This document shows, piece after piece, positions 1-10,712 of a stretch of 64,000 bases of DNA (positions are counted from its first letter, which is position 1; each line of letters starts with the position of its first letter). The translations under genes were made by a program, and so were the position numbers. The notes beneath the pieces are model-generated. The model was not told where the DNA came from, did not search any database, and saw only the letters and a program-made list of their open reading frames with translations. The DNA comes from Akebia trifoliata (taxonomy: Eukaryota; Streptophyta; Magnoliopsida; Ranunculales; Lardizabalaceae): positions 29,173,613 to 29,237,612 of the forward strand of contig CM030708.1 in NCBI GenBank assembly GCA_017979445.1, read 5' to 3'.

Positions 1-68
1 ACCAACATGAGTTTATGGAAGGAAAAAAGAGAAAAAGAAAGAAAATGATGCAAATGATCATAAAACCC

Positions 69-1235
69 TTAACCCCACTCTATTCTCCGTTCTTCAGACC
101 CTGTAAATTCAATCACACCTTTGTATGCTTTGACAACTTCAGGGATTGTTTCATGGTACTTCATCACAAACTTATCCAAGAATTTCTTCTCGGTATAATT
201 CAACACAGATGCTACCTTCAACTTCTTCCTTATCACCCCCTTGGAATTCAGAATCTCCAACACCGCACACCTCGGAATAATACACTTCTTCAAACTACGC
301 AGAACAACATTTGGGTACCGAGAGATATCCACCGGTTTCCATTTTAGTTTCTCTGTGAAAAATCCAACCACTCCCTGTATCTTCTCCTTCGATGTTTTCA
401 TGCATAATGGTTGCTTATTGAACGCTGAAAGTATCTCACCCTCGGAAAAACCAAAGCTCCGATAAACCTCCAATTTCTCTTCCCATCTCGATTTAGTCAT
501 CGAGCTCAGCACTTGAACTGCATAAAAAAACATTGGGTTTGACGAATCTAAGCCCAATTTTTTAACCACCTCGACGATTTCTTTAAACCGATCGGTTTTG
601 TGCATCAGTGTCCTTGGCCGGGACACTAACAGTTTTGAAATTGAGCAATCCGATACACCTTGATCTCTCAATATCGCGATATTGGGTCTGAGTCCCTTGT
701 CTAAATTTTGGAAACCCCAAGATGTTCCCTTGAAAGCGGAGAGGATGTTGTCATTAGTACCAATGACGCTCTTAAGGAAATTGAAAGTAGGGATTATTTG
801 GTTCTGCAAACTCCTGGTTAAGAGTGCTGAATCATAAAATAGGAGTTTGACAAGGTTTGAGCCTGAAAAGCCTAAATCATGGAGAAATTCTATTTTGGGT
901 TTAAGGTTCTTGTTTGGATCCAGTAAGAGTAACCTTGGGCGACTGGAGATGAGTTGTGTGATCTGGGTTTTGGTGAGTCCATGGTTTTGGAAGAAAGTGA
1001 GGACTGAATCTGGTTTCTCTTTGGAGGACAAATGGATGTTCTTAGATGCAGAGAGAGCTGTTTCTGGAGGTAACCCACATGAGTTTATGAGATAATCTAT
1101 AGTGATTGATGATGGGTTTTCGGATTCAGAGATGTTTGAGATGGATTTGAGATGTGGGTTTTGACATTGAATAATCATACAAACATCTCTGATTCTGATG
1201 TGATGCTGTGGGTTTTTATAGAAATTACGCAACAT
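69..1235 (-). CDS. mTERF-family organelle protein, intact copy 1
   Basis: An uninterrupted 388-residue frame with no intron, from ATG at 1235 to TAA at 69. Plant mTERF proteins are helical-repeat nucleic-acid-binding proteins imported into mitochondria or chloroplasts, where they act in transcription, splicing or RNA maturation. Residues 1-40 are basic and Ser/Asn-rich, as expected of an import signal. From about residue 44 the repeated mTERF pattern begins (LINSCGLPPETAL, then HGLTKTQITQLIS followed by RPRLLL, then LGFSGSNLVKLL). The helical repeats continue to about residue 360, and the C-terminal block KYHETIPEVVKAYKG is shared by all copies. It ends at IEWG, lacking the GFKVL-type tail of the copy at 3906-5111. 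The start matches the position used in all paralogues. Family call is confident; substrate and organelle are unknown. Confidence 0.93.
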   Translation of the reverse strand: MLRNFYKNPQHHIRIRDVCMIIQCQNPHLKSISNISESENPSSITIDYLINSCGLPPETALSASKNIHLSSKEKPDSVLTFFQNHGLTKTQITQLISSRPRLLLLDPNKNLKPKIEFLHDLGFSGSNLVKLLFYDSALLTRSLQNQIIPTFNFLKSVIGTNDNILSAFKGTSWGFQNLDKGLRPNIAILRDQGVSDCSISKLLVSRPRTLMHKTDRFKEIVEVVKKLGLDSSNPMFFYAVQVLSSMTKSRWEEKLEVYRSFGFSEGEILSAFNKQPLCMKTSKEKIQGVVGFFTEKLKWKPVDISRYPNVVLRSLKKCIIPRCAVLEILNSKGVIRKKLKVASVLNYTEKKFLDKFVMKYHETIPEVVKAYKGVIEFTGSEERRIEWG

Positions 1236-1467
1236 TTGAAACAGAAATTAAAAAAAAAAAATCAATAAAACTTACGAATTTCAATGTTTCTACTTCTCCG
1301 ACTTGAACTTGAATCGCAGATGACTAGGGGGTCCAAGACCATCACAATACTTTTGGGGGAAAAAGCTTTGGAATGGTTAACCCTTAAGAAGAGAGCTGCT
1401 ATTGGCACCCCCAACTTTACTTATTACAGCCCAATCCCCAATTAAACATTAAAACACGCCCTTCAAA

Positions 1468-1698
1468 CCATGGTTTTAAAACTCGGTTTTGCACCATGTC
1501 TCGTCCATGCTAGATAGCGAGTTGTCTCGGATGAGTTTCTTTTTATATGTTTGAGACGTCTCATTCAAAAATTTAAAAAATGCACACGAGATTTTAAATC
1601 TGATCCAAAAAATTGACTTATCCATCTCATCCATGCCTAATATCAAGATGACTCGCGGGCGGTACATCTCGATTTCGAATGATTTTTGAAACAATACT
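1468..1698. mobile_element. Family E insertion nested in family D element
   Basis: Starts at CCATGGTTTTAAAACTCG and carries repeated GAGACG / CGTCTC / GACTCG motifs on both strands. Comparable sequences lie at 5313-5526 and 48384-48589, where the ends are clearly inverted (TGGTTTTAAA against TTTTAAAACCA). The flanking family D core reads continuously across it when compared with 41016-41356. The right boundary here is worn and approximate. Confidence 0.55.
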
Positions 1699-1842
1699 TT
1701 AAACATTACAAAGGTTTAGCTTAAATTATAATGTCAACCTCACAAAGCATTATACACTCATTCAAACAAATTCAGTATTATTTAAAATTATGATTTGGTT
1801 CATATAATTTCCCAAAACGTGCATAGCTCCAATTTCAATACA

Positions 1843-2274
1843 TTGCTCATTTTAATTCACAAAACATGTTTTTTTTAGTAGCTTAGGGAGTATCCCCACC
1901 TTTGGCAAGACTAATCTACCTGGGCCGCACGCACCATCCAACACCTTGTCACGTGTTACGGCATATAAGTAGTTACATTTCTATGGAGGAGTGTGTAGAG
2001 ATTCGAAGACACGACTTTGAAAGCAAACTCAGTCGCTCCTTATCATCTCAGCTAACTCCCAATGGGTACAAAAACATGTTTTTCCAATGAATTCGTCACT
2101 TTTATAATCAACAAAATCACAAATAAATTACTAGTGAGACTACAAATATGAAAAAATTGCTAATATTTTATCTACAAATTCGTTGATATTATAAGTGACA
2201 AACTCATAACTTCGTAAACTATAATAATGACGAATTCACTAGAAAAACATGTTTTCTGAATTAAAATGAACATT
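1843..2274. mobile_element. TIR element (family F), about 430 bp
   Basis: About 30 bp near each end are inverted copies with few mismatches (left TTGCTCATTTTAATTCAC, right GAATTAAAATGAACA, each next to an AAAACATGTTTT core). A second inverted pair (CATGTTTTTCC with GAATTCGTCA near 2075, and its complement near 2230) lies inside. No coding sequence. Confidence 0.6.
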
Positions 2275-2508
2275 GTGCCAAACTCATAATTTTATCATAT
2301 TCAGAGGACAAAATGAAGATTCACCAAAATTCTAAACTCTAAAAATATAAATCTAGAGGGGAAAATAGAGAGCTTCTATTTGCACTCCAACTTTACTTAT
2401 TCTCAACCAGCCACTTGTTTTCTTTAATTTTTAATTGAGGTGTAATAATTAAAATTTGAATCTGCCAATAGCAGCTCTCTTTAAGAATTGAGAACTTAAG
2501 ATAAAATA

Positions 2509-2636
2509 ATGCTGAAGTGACCTCAGGCTGGAACCTCATATCGTACTTATTGACATGAAAGTGCATGAGAACCATAGATGATTTTTATAGAGACATGAAG
2601 TGCGATATGAGATTCCAGCTTGAGGTCACTCTAGCA
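2509..2636. mobile_element. MITE family A, copy 1
   Basis: Inverted termini: GCTGAAGTGACCTC at the left, GAGGTCACTCTAGC at the right. The inner arms ACCTCATATCG and CGATATGAGATTCC extend the stem. About 128 bp with no coding sequence. This is the clearest short copy of a family seen about eight times in the window. Confidence 0.75.
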
Positions 2637-2935
2637 CGACTCTTTAAGATACCCATTTCAAATTGATGACATGGCTCTTCTTATGGACTAATAAAAGAGG
2701 CCGTTAGAAATCCTTCATCTTTATGGTCTTCAATATCTTGGATAGAAGATGGCGATGAGACCAATGATAACGATGATGATAACTAGGGCATTGAACTCAT
2801 TTTTCATTAGTTTATAAGAGTTGTCCCAGTTACATTTGGGTTACTCAATTGGTCAAGTAAAATGATTTAGTAAAGCGACTTGAGTGACCAAGAAAGAACA
2901 CAATGAACTATGTACTAACCAATTTGTGAAGAGTC

Positions 2936-3099
2936 ATGCTAGAGTGACCTCAAGATTGAACCTCATATCGCACATCCTGACGTGAAAGTGTGTAGGAATC
3001 ATGCACGCTTTTCTACTTGTATCTCGATGAAAAGAATCTATGATTCCCACGCACTTTGAACGGTAGATATAAGGTACAATCTTGATGTCACTTCTAGTT
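2936..3099. mobile_element. MITE family A, copy 2
   Basis: Same left terminus (AGAGTGACCTCAAG, then ACCTCATATCGCAC) with a more diverged right arm ending ATCTTGATGTCACTTC. The internal hairpin contains the family motif ATCTCGATGAAAAG. Confidence 0.6.
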
Positions 3100-3744
3100 C
3101 TAAAGCAAGCAAATAGGGAGCAACAACAATGCAAGTCAGGGAAAAGATTCTGGTTCTTGAAGGTTGTTCAAGGGTTTTCGAAGATTCGTTTAAATAAGAA
3201 TTCTGATATTATATTTCAAGGAGTTGAATAGGCATCCAACCCCAGTACTCATTTGTGCCCCATGGCAATTTTTTTGTGCTCATGAATGGTGGTTTCCCTT
3301 ATCTGTATGTGTGGGTCCATTATATTAACCTTGAGGTCTTCAATTTACTTTTTTTTTTTAAAGATATAAATGAATTAATAAATTAAAATTCTAATATTTA
3401 GATAATTTTTCATAGTTCATCTTTTATTTATGTATTTAATTACTTTATATTTGTTAATCTGATCAAATTTATCAGAATCCAACAACTACAATTTTTTTTA
3501 TCGAACATAAGCAGTAATTTTCAATAGCAGTTTATCAAATGCAATGTTACCCAATAGAATTGTCAGCCATCAAAGAAGTTAGCAGTGTTACCAAATAGAG
3601 CTTTAATTTTCATTGTTTTTTATGAAGGGGTGACCATACGTAATTTTTTTTATTAATCATAGAAAAAATAACTCAAGACACTTAAAAGCACCAACTACTT
3701 GTAGAACACACTTTATCTATTGTACTCTTAACATAAAAGTTTAA

Positions 3745-3830
3745 TGTTGAAGTGACCTCAGTGGGGGACACACGGGAGACATCGTGACGTGATGCATTTA
3801 TGTTCATGTCCATAGATGCATTTTTTTTAT
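3745..3830. mobile_element. MITE family A fragment
   Basis: Only the left end is recognisable (GTTGAAGTGACCTCA), followed by a diverged interior containing CATAGATGC. No matching right terminus. It lies about 80 bp downstream of the mTERF stop at 3906. Confidence 0.4.
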
Positions 3831-3905
3831 TTTATTTTGAGATACGAGTAAAAATAACAACTTGTGATCTGTCAAAATAAATAAATAAAAATTTCACTTC
3901 ACCTT

Positions 3906-5111
3906 CTACAACACTTTAAATCCACCCCACCCCATTCTCCTCTCTGCTGACCCTATAAACTCAATACCACCCTTATATGCCTTCATGACTTCAGGGATTG
4001 TTTCATGGTACTCTGTAACAAACTTATCGAAGAATTCCTTCTCTGTCAAAGCCAACATTGAAGTCACCTTCAACTTCCTCCTTATCTTCCCCTTGGAATT
4101 CAAAATCTCCAAAACTGCACATCTCGGAATAATCCTCTTCTCCAAATTAAGCAGAAGAACTTTCGGGTGCAAAAAGATATCTTTCGATTCCCATTTCAGT
4201 TTTTCCATGAAAAATTCTAACCCTCTTTGTATCTTCTCCTTCGACATGATCATGCAAAATGGTTGTTTCTTGAACAATGAAATAATATCATCCTCACATA
4301 AACCAAATCTATGATAAACTGCACATTTCTCTTCCCATAAGGATTTATTCATCCCAATCATTGTCCGGACTGCATGAACAAACATTGGACTCGATAAATC
4401 GAAACCCATTTTCTTAATCACGTCGATGTTCTCTTTAAACAGATCGGTTTTCTGCATCAGTGTCCTAGGTTGGATCATTAACAATTTTGAAATAGAGCAT
4501 TGGGGTACACCTTGATCTCGCAAGATTGCGATATTGGGTCCGATTACTTTGTCTAAATTGTAGAAACCCCAAGTTGTTCGCTTGAAGGCAGCGAGGATGT
4601 TGTCATTAGTGCCAAGAAAGCTCTTAAGGAAATTGAAAGAAGGGATTATTTGGCTCTCTAAACTCCTGGTTAAGAGTGTTGGATCAAAAACTAGGAGTTT
4701 GGCAAGGTTGGAGCCTGAAAAGCCTAAATCAAGGAGAAATTCGATTTTGGGTTTAAGGGTTTTGGTGGGATCCATTAAGAGTAACTGTGGACGCTTGGAG
4801 ATGAGTTGTGAGATCTGGGTTTTGGTGAGTCCATGGTTTTGGAAGAAAGTGAGGACTGAGTCTGGTTTCTCTGTGGAGGACAAATGCATGTTCTTGGATG
4901 CAGAGAGAGCTGTTTCTGGAGGAAACCCACATGAGTTTATGAGGTAATCTACAGTTATTGATGATGGATTTTTGGATTCAGAGAAGTTTGAGATGGATTT
5001 GAGATGTGGGTTTTGACATTGAAGAAGAACAACAGAGAGATTAAAATGGATTGTTGTTAGCTCTCTGATTCTGATGTGTTGCAGTGGATTTCTAAAAAAA
5101 ACACGAAACAT
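3906..5111 (-). CDS. mTERF-family organelle protein, intact copy 2
   Basis: A single uninterrupted frame of 401 residues. The start ATG at 5111 gives MFRVFFRNPLQHIRIREL, the basic N-terminus shared with most copies and consistent with an organelle-targeting peptide. The mTERF repeats run from about residue 53 (VDYLINSCGFPPETAL) through HGLTKTQISQLISKRPQLLL and LGFSGSNLAKLL. The C-terminus ends KGGIEFIGSAERRMGWGGFKVL-like, five residues longer than the neighbour at 69-1235. It has a few insertions near residues 20-30 (an extra TIHFNLSVVLL) relative to copy 1. The flanks hold transposon debris and no operon-like arrangement. It is a plausible functional gene; expression cannot be judged from sequence. 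Confidence 0.92.
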   Translation of the reverse strand: MFRVFFRNPLQHIRIRELTTIHFNLSVVLLQCQNPHLKSISNFSESKNPSSITVDYLINSCGFPPETALSASKNMHLSSTEKPDSVLTFFQNHGLTKTQISQLISKRPQLLLMDPTKTLKPKIEFLLDLGFSGSNLAKLLVFDPTLLTRSLESQIIPSFNFLKSFLGTNDNILAAFKRTTWGFYNLDKVIGPNIAILRDQGVPQCSISKLLMIQPRTLMQKTDLFKENIDVIKKMGFDLSSPMFVHAVRTMIGMNKSLWEEKCAVYHRFGLCEDDIISLFKKQPFCMIMSKEKIQRGLEFFMEKLKWESKDIFLHPKVLLLNLEKRIIPRCAVLEILNSKGKIRRKLKVTSMLALTEKEFFDKFVTEYHETIPEVMKAYKGGIEFIGSAERRMGWGGFKVL

Positions 5112-5232
5112 TGAAACAAAAATGTTACAAAATTTAAACTGAACTCACGAATTTGAGATTTCTATGTGCTTGCTTTCAGACCTTGAAGTTGAATACCAGA
5201 GACGACTAGGGTTTTTGAGAAAAAACCCTAAA

Positions 5233-5800
5233 TTGGATTTATGCAACTTTTACTTTTTCCACCTCAATTTCTTAAATTACTTATCATACCCTAAATTAAA
5301 ATGCACTCTTCACATGGTTTTAAATCTCAATCAAAACCGAGACGACTTGTCCGATTCATCTAGTTATAGTCCACCAACGAGACAGATAGGCAAGTCATCT
5401 CAAACAATGAAACCAAACTCAAAAGTCAGTACATCATCTCATTGTTGAACGAGATGACTTGAATCAATCGAATGACTCAGTCTTGTTTATGGATGAGACG
5501 AGATGTCAAAACGAGTTTTAAAACCACACTATTTAAACATTACAAAGGTTTGAATAATATTATAATCTCAACATTGCAAAACATTATACCACTCTTTCAA
5601 ATAATTCCAATAATTGCTTACAATTATGATAGGTTCATATAAAATCCAAATCCAAAAATCTATCGAAAAAAAAGGAGGAAGCTTCTATTGGCAGCCCATC
5701 TTTACTTATCCTCAATCATCCACTTATTTTCTTTATTTTTAATTAAGGCGTAATAAGTAAAACTCGGGTGTTAATATCAACTCTGTCAAGAATTGAGATA
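5233..5800. mobile_element. Family D element with nested family E insertion (5313-5526)
   Basis: The central block (TTTAAACATTACAAAGG onward) and the right-hand block around 5684-5800 (TTCTATTGGCAGCCCATC, GGCGTAATAAGTAAAAC) match the family D copies at 1391-2482 and 41016-41356. The insertion at 5313-5526 starts CATGGTTTTAAATCTC and ends CGAGTTTTAAAACCA. The left terminus is worn. Confidence 0.5.
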
Positions 5801-7880
5801 CCCCTATGTTTTCAAACTGATGACATGGCCCTTGATGTTGGTCTTCTCTTATAGACTGATAAAAAAATAACCTTAAAAAATCTCGATTTTATTTTCAATG
5901 TCTCGAATAGATGATGACGATGAAAAAAAAATGAAAATGATGATAATTATTGAGATGACGACGATAATAAGGGCATTGATGTCATTTTAATTAGTTTATA
6001 AGAGTTAATTCAAGTCAGGTTACGGAAATGGTTTAGTAAAACAATTTGAATGACAAAGCAAGAAGAGAGTATAGTTTGATGTTACGTTTTAAGATCGTTC
6101 ATACTAGATCGAATTGATATGAAGTAAGCTGATTCGAATCTGACTCGTGGAATACAATAAACCAAGTACTAACCAATTTGCAAATCTAATAAATCTGATT
6201 TTCAAAAAATATCATTAGGTTCGATGAACCAAGTGTGAAGATACAAAATATTCTTTTCTTTTTAAAATTCGATTCTCTCTTCAGTTACAAAAGCAAATCT
6301 GGATTTTTCTTATGTGTATAGCAAATTAAGAATATGATTACTTTAAGCTATGATGCCATCCGAATAATTTACTCGATCATCTTCCATTGCATTGTTTTTA
6401 GGATGGATGGGGAGAGATGAGGTTTGGGTGTTCTTCTTTGTTTTATTCAAGCTTTAGCTCATCTGCATTTTATTGAAAAATAATTAAGATCGATACTTGA
6501 AAAGGACCGACTAATTGTTTTTTAAATACCTATCTTAACCTCATTAGTTGCACTTCACAAGGAGCTCAGTAGTTATACTATTTGGGTACAGAATGGAAAA
6601 CAAATAATATATACCAAAGATATCCAATCCAAGAATTCAATAGCAATAGTCAAAACTTGTGGACAATGATCATAAGAAGGTAATAGAAATCGCAACAAAA
6701 TGTTATTTGAGGCACATGCAATGTACATTGTTTTGAAGGACAACATAACCCTACCCAGGTTCTTCCTTCCCTAGGATTCAACGGAATAACCTCGTCCCAC
6801 AAGCTCGGTAGTAGAGGTTCGAATTCTCGAGTACTCCAAAAGTGAATCTAAGACGAAAACCCAGTTCTTATAAAACTCTAAGAAGTCTCAATGTTGTTGT
6901 ATTGTTTAGTGCTTTTAGAATCCTTAATTAGTGACCACCACACCACCACTACATGAAAAGAGGAAATTTGTATAGGAAAAATCGACAAGTCAAGGCCCAT
7001 GAATTTTAGAAACCACAAATCCATGGCCTAGGGCTGTTGTAACTTGTGATGTTCCCTACATTAAATGGTTTAGAGCCATTGAATTTATCCCATCCTCCAT
7101 TAATTTGACGGTTTTGATTAGTCGAAAGAAAAAATTTGACATTGAAAATTTTGACGCTATAGTCTGTCAAATTTTACCAAATTTGATGGACTTGAACTGT
7201 CGAATATGAGCTTTTTTCACATTGTGCACTAACAACAAATCACACAAAATCCACTCAATGTGATATGTTGGCATGACATGTGTTATATATGTTAGGACTC
7301 TCCCGAAGACTTGGACAAAACTTAATGGAAGCAACAAACCACTGATCCTATACGTAATGAGCCACTACAAGGATATAAAAGAAAACAAATAAATCAAATT
7401 CATTCAAAATATATAACAATTTTACGTGAGATTTCTTGTTACGTAGGTCGTGGGAGGTAAGTGCATTGCATTGTTTTCAGGATGGATCGGTGGGGGAGAC
7501 GAGGTTTGCGTGGCCTTCTTTTGTTTGTTCAAGCTTTAGCTCATCTTTATTTTTTTAATTAATCATTGAAAAATTATTAAGATTGATACTAAAAAAGGCC
7601 TGACTAAATTATCTGTTGTTCTCTAACATAAAATACCACCCAAATTTTCAAATTGCTAGTTGCACTTCACAGGAGTCTTTATGATCTTCATAAACTCAAT
7701 TCATCATTTTCTGTTCATGCTCTTGGCATTGCTTTAAATCGATGTTGAAGCCATACTAATCCTTTTTTTTTTTTTTTTTGAGTGATGATGAGAAAATGCT
7801 AGCATCCAAGCCAATTGCAAATTTTGGCCACTTAAAAGAAGAAGATGATAATGAACACGATCTTTTTTTTTTTAAAGAGT
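5801..7880. other. Intergenic DNA without recognised genes
   Basis: AT-rich sequence containing the duplicated segments 6388-6562 and 7467-7676. Around 6950-7200 there is a stretch beginning CACTACATGAAAAGAGG with repeated TTTGAC/GTCAAA motifs that could be a worn CACTA-type end, but this is weak. Nothing else is supported. Confidence 0.5.
6388..6562. repeat. Direct duplicate of 7467-7676
   Basis: Both segments run from GCATTGTTTT, an A/G-AGGATGGAT block and TTCAAGCTTTAGCTCATC to TAGTTGCACTTCACA in the same order and orientation, with small indels. They are about 0.9 kb apart. No gene is recognised in or between them, and they lack LTR-type TG...CA ends. Confidence 0.55.
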
Positions 7881-8043
7881 CGTGTTGGAGTAACATTGAA
7901 ATTGACATCGTTTGGGACATTGGTGTGCACAGAATCATAGATGCTTCTCACTCGTATCTCGATGAAATATATCTATGGTTCATTAGACACATCCACGTCA
8001 GCAATGTCCGAAATAATATCAATTTCAATGTTACTTCAACATT
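7881..8043. mobile_element. MITE family A copy
   Basis: Left arm GTGTTGGAGTAACATTGAAATT and right arm AATTTCAATGTTACTTCAAC are inverted. The interior contains ATCTCGATGAAATATATC and CCACGTCAGCAATGTCC, pairing with GGGACATTGGTG on the left. The terminus is diverged from the copy at 2509. Confidence 0.6.
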
Positions 8044-8074
8044 TTTCTCTTTTAAAATACACATATGAATAAAG

Positions 8075-8960
8075 TGCAAGGAGAATTTTTATGGTGAAGG
8101 AGTGCAATTAGTATTAGGTAATCTGCAACTAGTCGATCCATAGTCACAAATGATCAGGAAAAACTAAGACAACCTTGTTGCAAATTGCTGAATACACTTC
8201 ATAATTTAAAATTAAAAAAATTAACAAATTCACCCCCTCTCATTATAAAATTAAAGATTCTTTGAAAGGTGCATCCTCCATTCCTTGAGATTGGTGCAAT
8301 AAAATATAGATAGAGAAAACTACGAGTAGGGATTTCCAATATATATATTAAAACTTAAGGTTGGGGGCGCAACCAACAACTTGTGATCCATCCAAAAAAT
8401 AATAAATATATCTCAACCATTGGACTTCATGTTTTCATGGTTGAGATCATGTGTTTTCTCATGAGTCATTCTACATGAGTCACTAGAACCCGACCTTGAA
8501 CAAAGGGTTGGGATCAGTTGACTCATGAAGAACAACTCATGGAAAAAAAACACATGATCCCAAATAGAAAATTTAAAAGTCGAGATTTATCATTAAAATA
8601 AATATTCTCAAGATTTGTGTTTTTTAATACATATAAATCCCAATTGTTGGATTTCATATTTTCACAATTGAGATCATGAGTTTTCTCATGAATCATCTTC
8701 AAGTACTACAACACCTTAAACCCACCCCAACCCATTCTCCGCTCTTCAAACCCTACAAATTCAATCCCACCTTTGTATGCTTCAACCACTTCGGGGATTA
8801 TTTCATGGTACTTCGTAACATACTTGGCCAAGAAATCCTTCTCAGACAATGTCAATACTGAAGTCACCTTCAACTTCCTCCTTATCATCCCCTTGGAATT
8901 CAGAATCTCCAAAACCGCACACCTCGGAACAATCCTCTTCTCCAAACTAAGCATAAGAAC
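8075..8960. repeat. Segmental duplicate of about 11555-12745
   Basis: Shared blocks include GTGCAATTAGTATTAGGTAA, GATTCTTTGAAAG, GGTTGGGGGCGCAACCAACA and the 3-prime end of an mTERF reading frame on the minus strand. The second copy is longer because of inserted sequence (about 11700-11990). Here the mTERF end belongs to the nearly complete gene 8706-9925; at the other end only a stub remains. Confidence 0.75.
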
Positions 8961-9925
8961 ATGTGGGTGCAAATAGATATCCTTTGGTTTCCATTTCAGT
9001 TTTTCCATGAAAAATTCAAACCCTCTATGTATCTTCTCCTTTGACATGATCATACTAAATGGTTGTTTCTTGAACAATGAAATAATATCATCCTCAGACA
9101 AACCAAAGCTATGATAAACTGCCAATTTCTCTTCCCACTTCAATTTACTTACCCTACCCATTGTCCGGAGTGCATGAACAAACATTGGACCTGACAAATC
9201 GAACCCCATTTTCTTAACCATCTCGACGGTTTCTTTAAACCGAACGGCATTCTGCATCAATGTCATAGGCTGGGAGACTAATATTTTCGAAATTGAGCGT
9301 TCTGATACACCTAGATCTCGCAAGATTGCGATATTGGGTCTTATTGCATTTTCTAAATTCTGGAAACCCCAAGTTGTTTTCTTAAGGCGGTGAGAATTTC
9401 GTCATTTGTGCAAAGGAAGCTCTTAAGGAAATTGAAAGTAGGGATTATACAGTTCTGCAAACTCCTAGTTAAGAGTGTTGAGTCATAAGTTAGGAGTTTG
9501 ACAAGGTTTGTGTCTGAAAAGCCTAAATCATCGAGAAATTCCATTTTGGGTTTAAGGATCTTGTTGGGATCCAGTATTAGTAACCTTGGCCGCTTGGAGA
9601 TGAGGTGTGTGATCTGGGTTTTGGTGAGTCCATGGTTTTGGAAGAAAGTGAGGACTGAGTCTGCTTTCTCTTTGGAGGACAAATTGATCTTTTTGGATGC
9701 AGAGAGAGCTGTTTCTGGAGGTAACCCACATGAGTTTATGAGATAATCTACAGTTATTGATGATGGAGTTTTGGATTTAGAGATGTTTGATGAGATGGAT
9801 TTGAGATGTGGGTTTTGATATTGAAGAAGAGGAACAACAACAACACAGACATTACTAACATCGATTGTTGATAGCTCTCTAATTCTGATGTGATGTTGTA
9901 GATTTTTTTGAAGAACACGAAACAT
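8706..9925 (-). pseudogene. mTERF gene with single-base frameshift
   Basis: Two frames together encode a complete mTERF protein. The first part runs from ATG at 9925 (MFRVLQKNLQHHIRIREL) through VDYLINSCGLPPETAL to ILTAL, about 180 residues. It then goes out of frame and stops at 9353. The second part (RDLGVSERSISKILVSQP to MGWGGFKVL) continues to the stop at 8706. Paralogues read CTTGAAGGC on the plus strand where this copy reads CTTAAGGC, so one G is missing between 9383 and 9384. No other lesion is seen. An upstream TTG at 9934 is in frame, but the conserved ATG at 9925 is the better start. It could be a very recent pseudogene, a null allele or a sequencing error. Confidence 0.88.
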
Positions 9926-10203
9926 TGAAACCAAAATGTTATGAAATTTAAATAGAACTTACGAATTTGAGATTCCTAAGCGCATTAGTTGAATCGGAAA
10001 GACGACTAGGGTTTCTGAGAAAAAAAACCCTAAATTTGCGTTTTAGGCTTCTCTCACATTGGACGCAAGGTTTTGCTTTTGGAGAAACTATTAAATTTTA
10101 TGCTTTTTAAGATTTTCAAGAAATGAAATTATACTGCTTAGTCCCATTCCCAAACCATGGGATGCTCCTTGGGATATGCAATACACAAAATCGAAGAGTG
10201 CTA
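9926..10203. other. Upstream region of the frameshifted mTERF copy
   Basis: Holds the conserved leader motif AAATTCGTAAGTT on the minus strand near 9957-9969 and a run of AAACCCTAA at 10024-10032. Otherwise no recognisable gene. Confidence 0.4.
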
Positions 10204-10414
10204 ATAATCTGACTTAGGTGGCACGTGGCAACTCAATCGACTTACCTGGCATGACAAGCTCGAGAATCGTGGATGCGCTCTCCTTGGGATACAGAAACAA
10301 TGGTTCCCCATGAAAAGGCATATTTTTTTACCCTGAGGAGAGTAGATCTACGATTTTCAAGTCTATCACGTCAAGTAAGTCGATTGAGTATGCCACGTGC
10401 CTAAGTCAGATTAT
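10204..10414. mobile_element. MITE family B
   Basis: Left ATAATCTGACTTAGGTGGCA and right CACGTGCCTAAGTCAGATTA are inverted, and the second-order arms ACTCAATCGACTTACCTGG and AAGTAAGTCGATTGAGTATG also pair. About 210 bp, non-coding. Related worn sequences occur at 42290-42350 and 43010-43260 inside the beta-amylase intron. Confidence 0.75.
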
Positions 10415-10564
10415 CACAACTCAAAATCACATGCTTCATGTGTAAAAATGTTCGAGAAAAAGGTTAAGAGTTTCAAAAATAAAGAACCATGGAATGTAAC
10501 AAGGATTTCAAAGATGGAGTTTAGAGGTTGATAATGACTTTCTAACTAGAAAGCCTTCACTCGA

Positions 10565-10708
10565 TCAATACTTGACTGCGTGTTACGACATGGAATCATA
10601 GATCTGTTTCATCAGGATGCAGCAAATCCTCATAAAAGATGTGCATTTGTGTATCTCAAGGAAACAAATCTATGGTTCCATATTCGTAACACGTCAGTTG
10701 AGTATTGA
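10565..10708. mobile_element. MITE with inverted arms
   Basis: Left TCAATACTTGACTGCGTGTT and right AACACGTCAGTTGAGTATTG are inverted copies with few mismatches. The stem continues inward (CATGGAATCATAGATCTG against AAATCTATGGTTCCATAT). About 144 bp, directly abutting the next MITE. Confidence 0.75.
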
Positions 10709-10712
10709 GGAT

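Larger units (their letters stand above)
1391..2482. mobile_element. Composite short-TIR element (family D) with nested insertions
   Basis: The left end (GAGAGCTGCTATTGGCACCC) and the inverted right end (GCCAATAGCAGCTCTC near 2465-2480) form terminal inverted repeats. The core before and after the nested insert matches a simpler copy at 41016-41356 inside the beta-amylase gene. Two other elements, at about 1468-1698 and 1843-2274, sit inside it. No coding capacity is seen, so it is a non-autonomous DNA transposon. The superfamily is not determined. Confidence 0.6.

Noticed and set aside
847..1095. An antisense frame of about 80 codons, similar in several mTERF copies (also 4582-4947, 9498-9746, 23465-23650)
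   Set aside because: It lies opposite conserved mTERF codons and its similarity follows from the sense protein. There is no start context or domain of its own.
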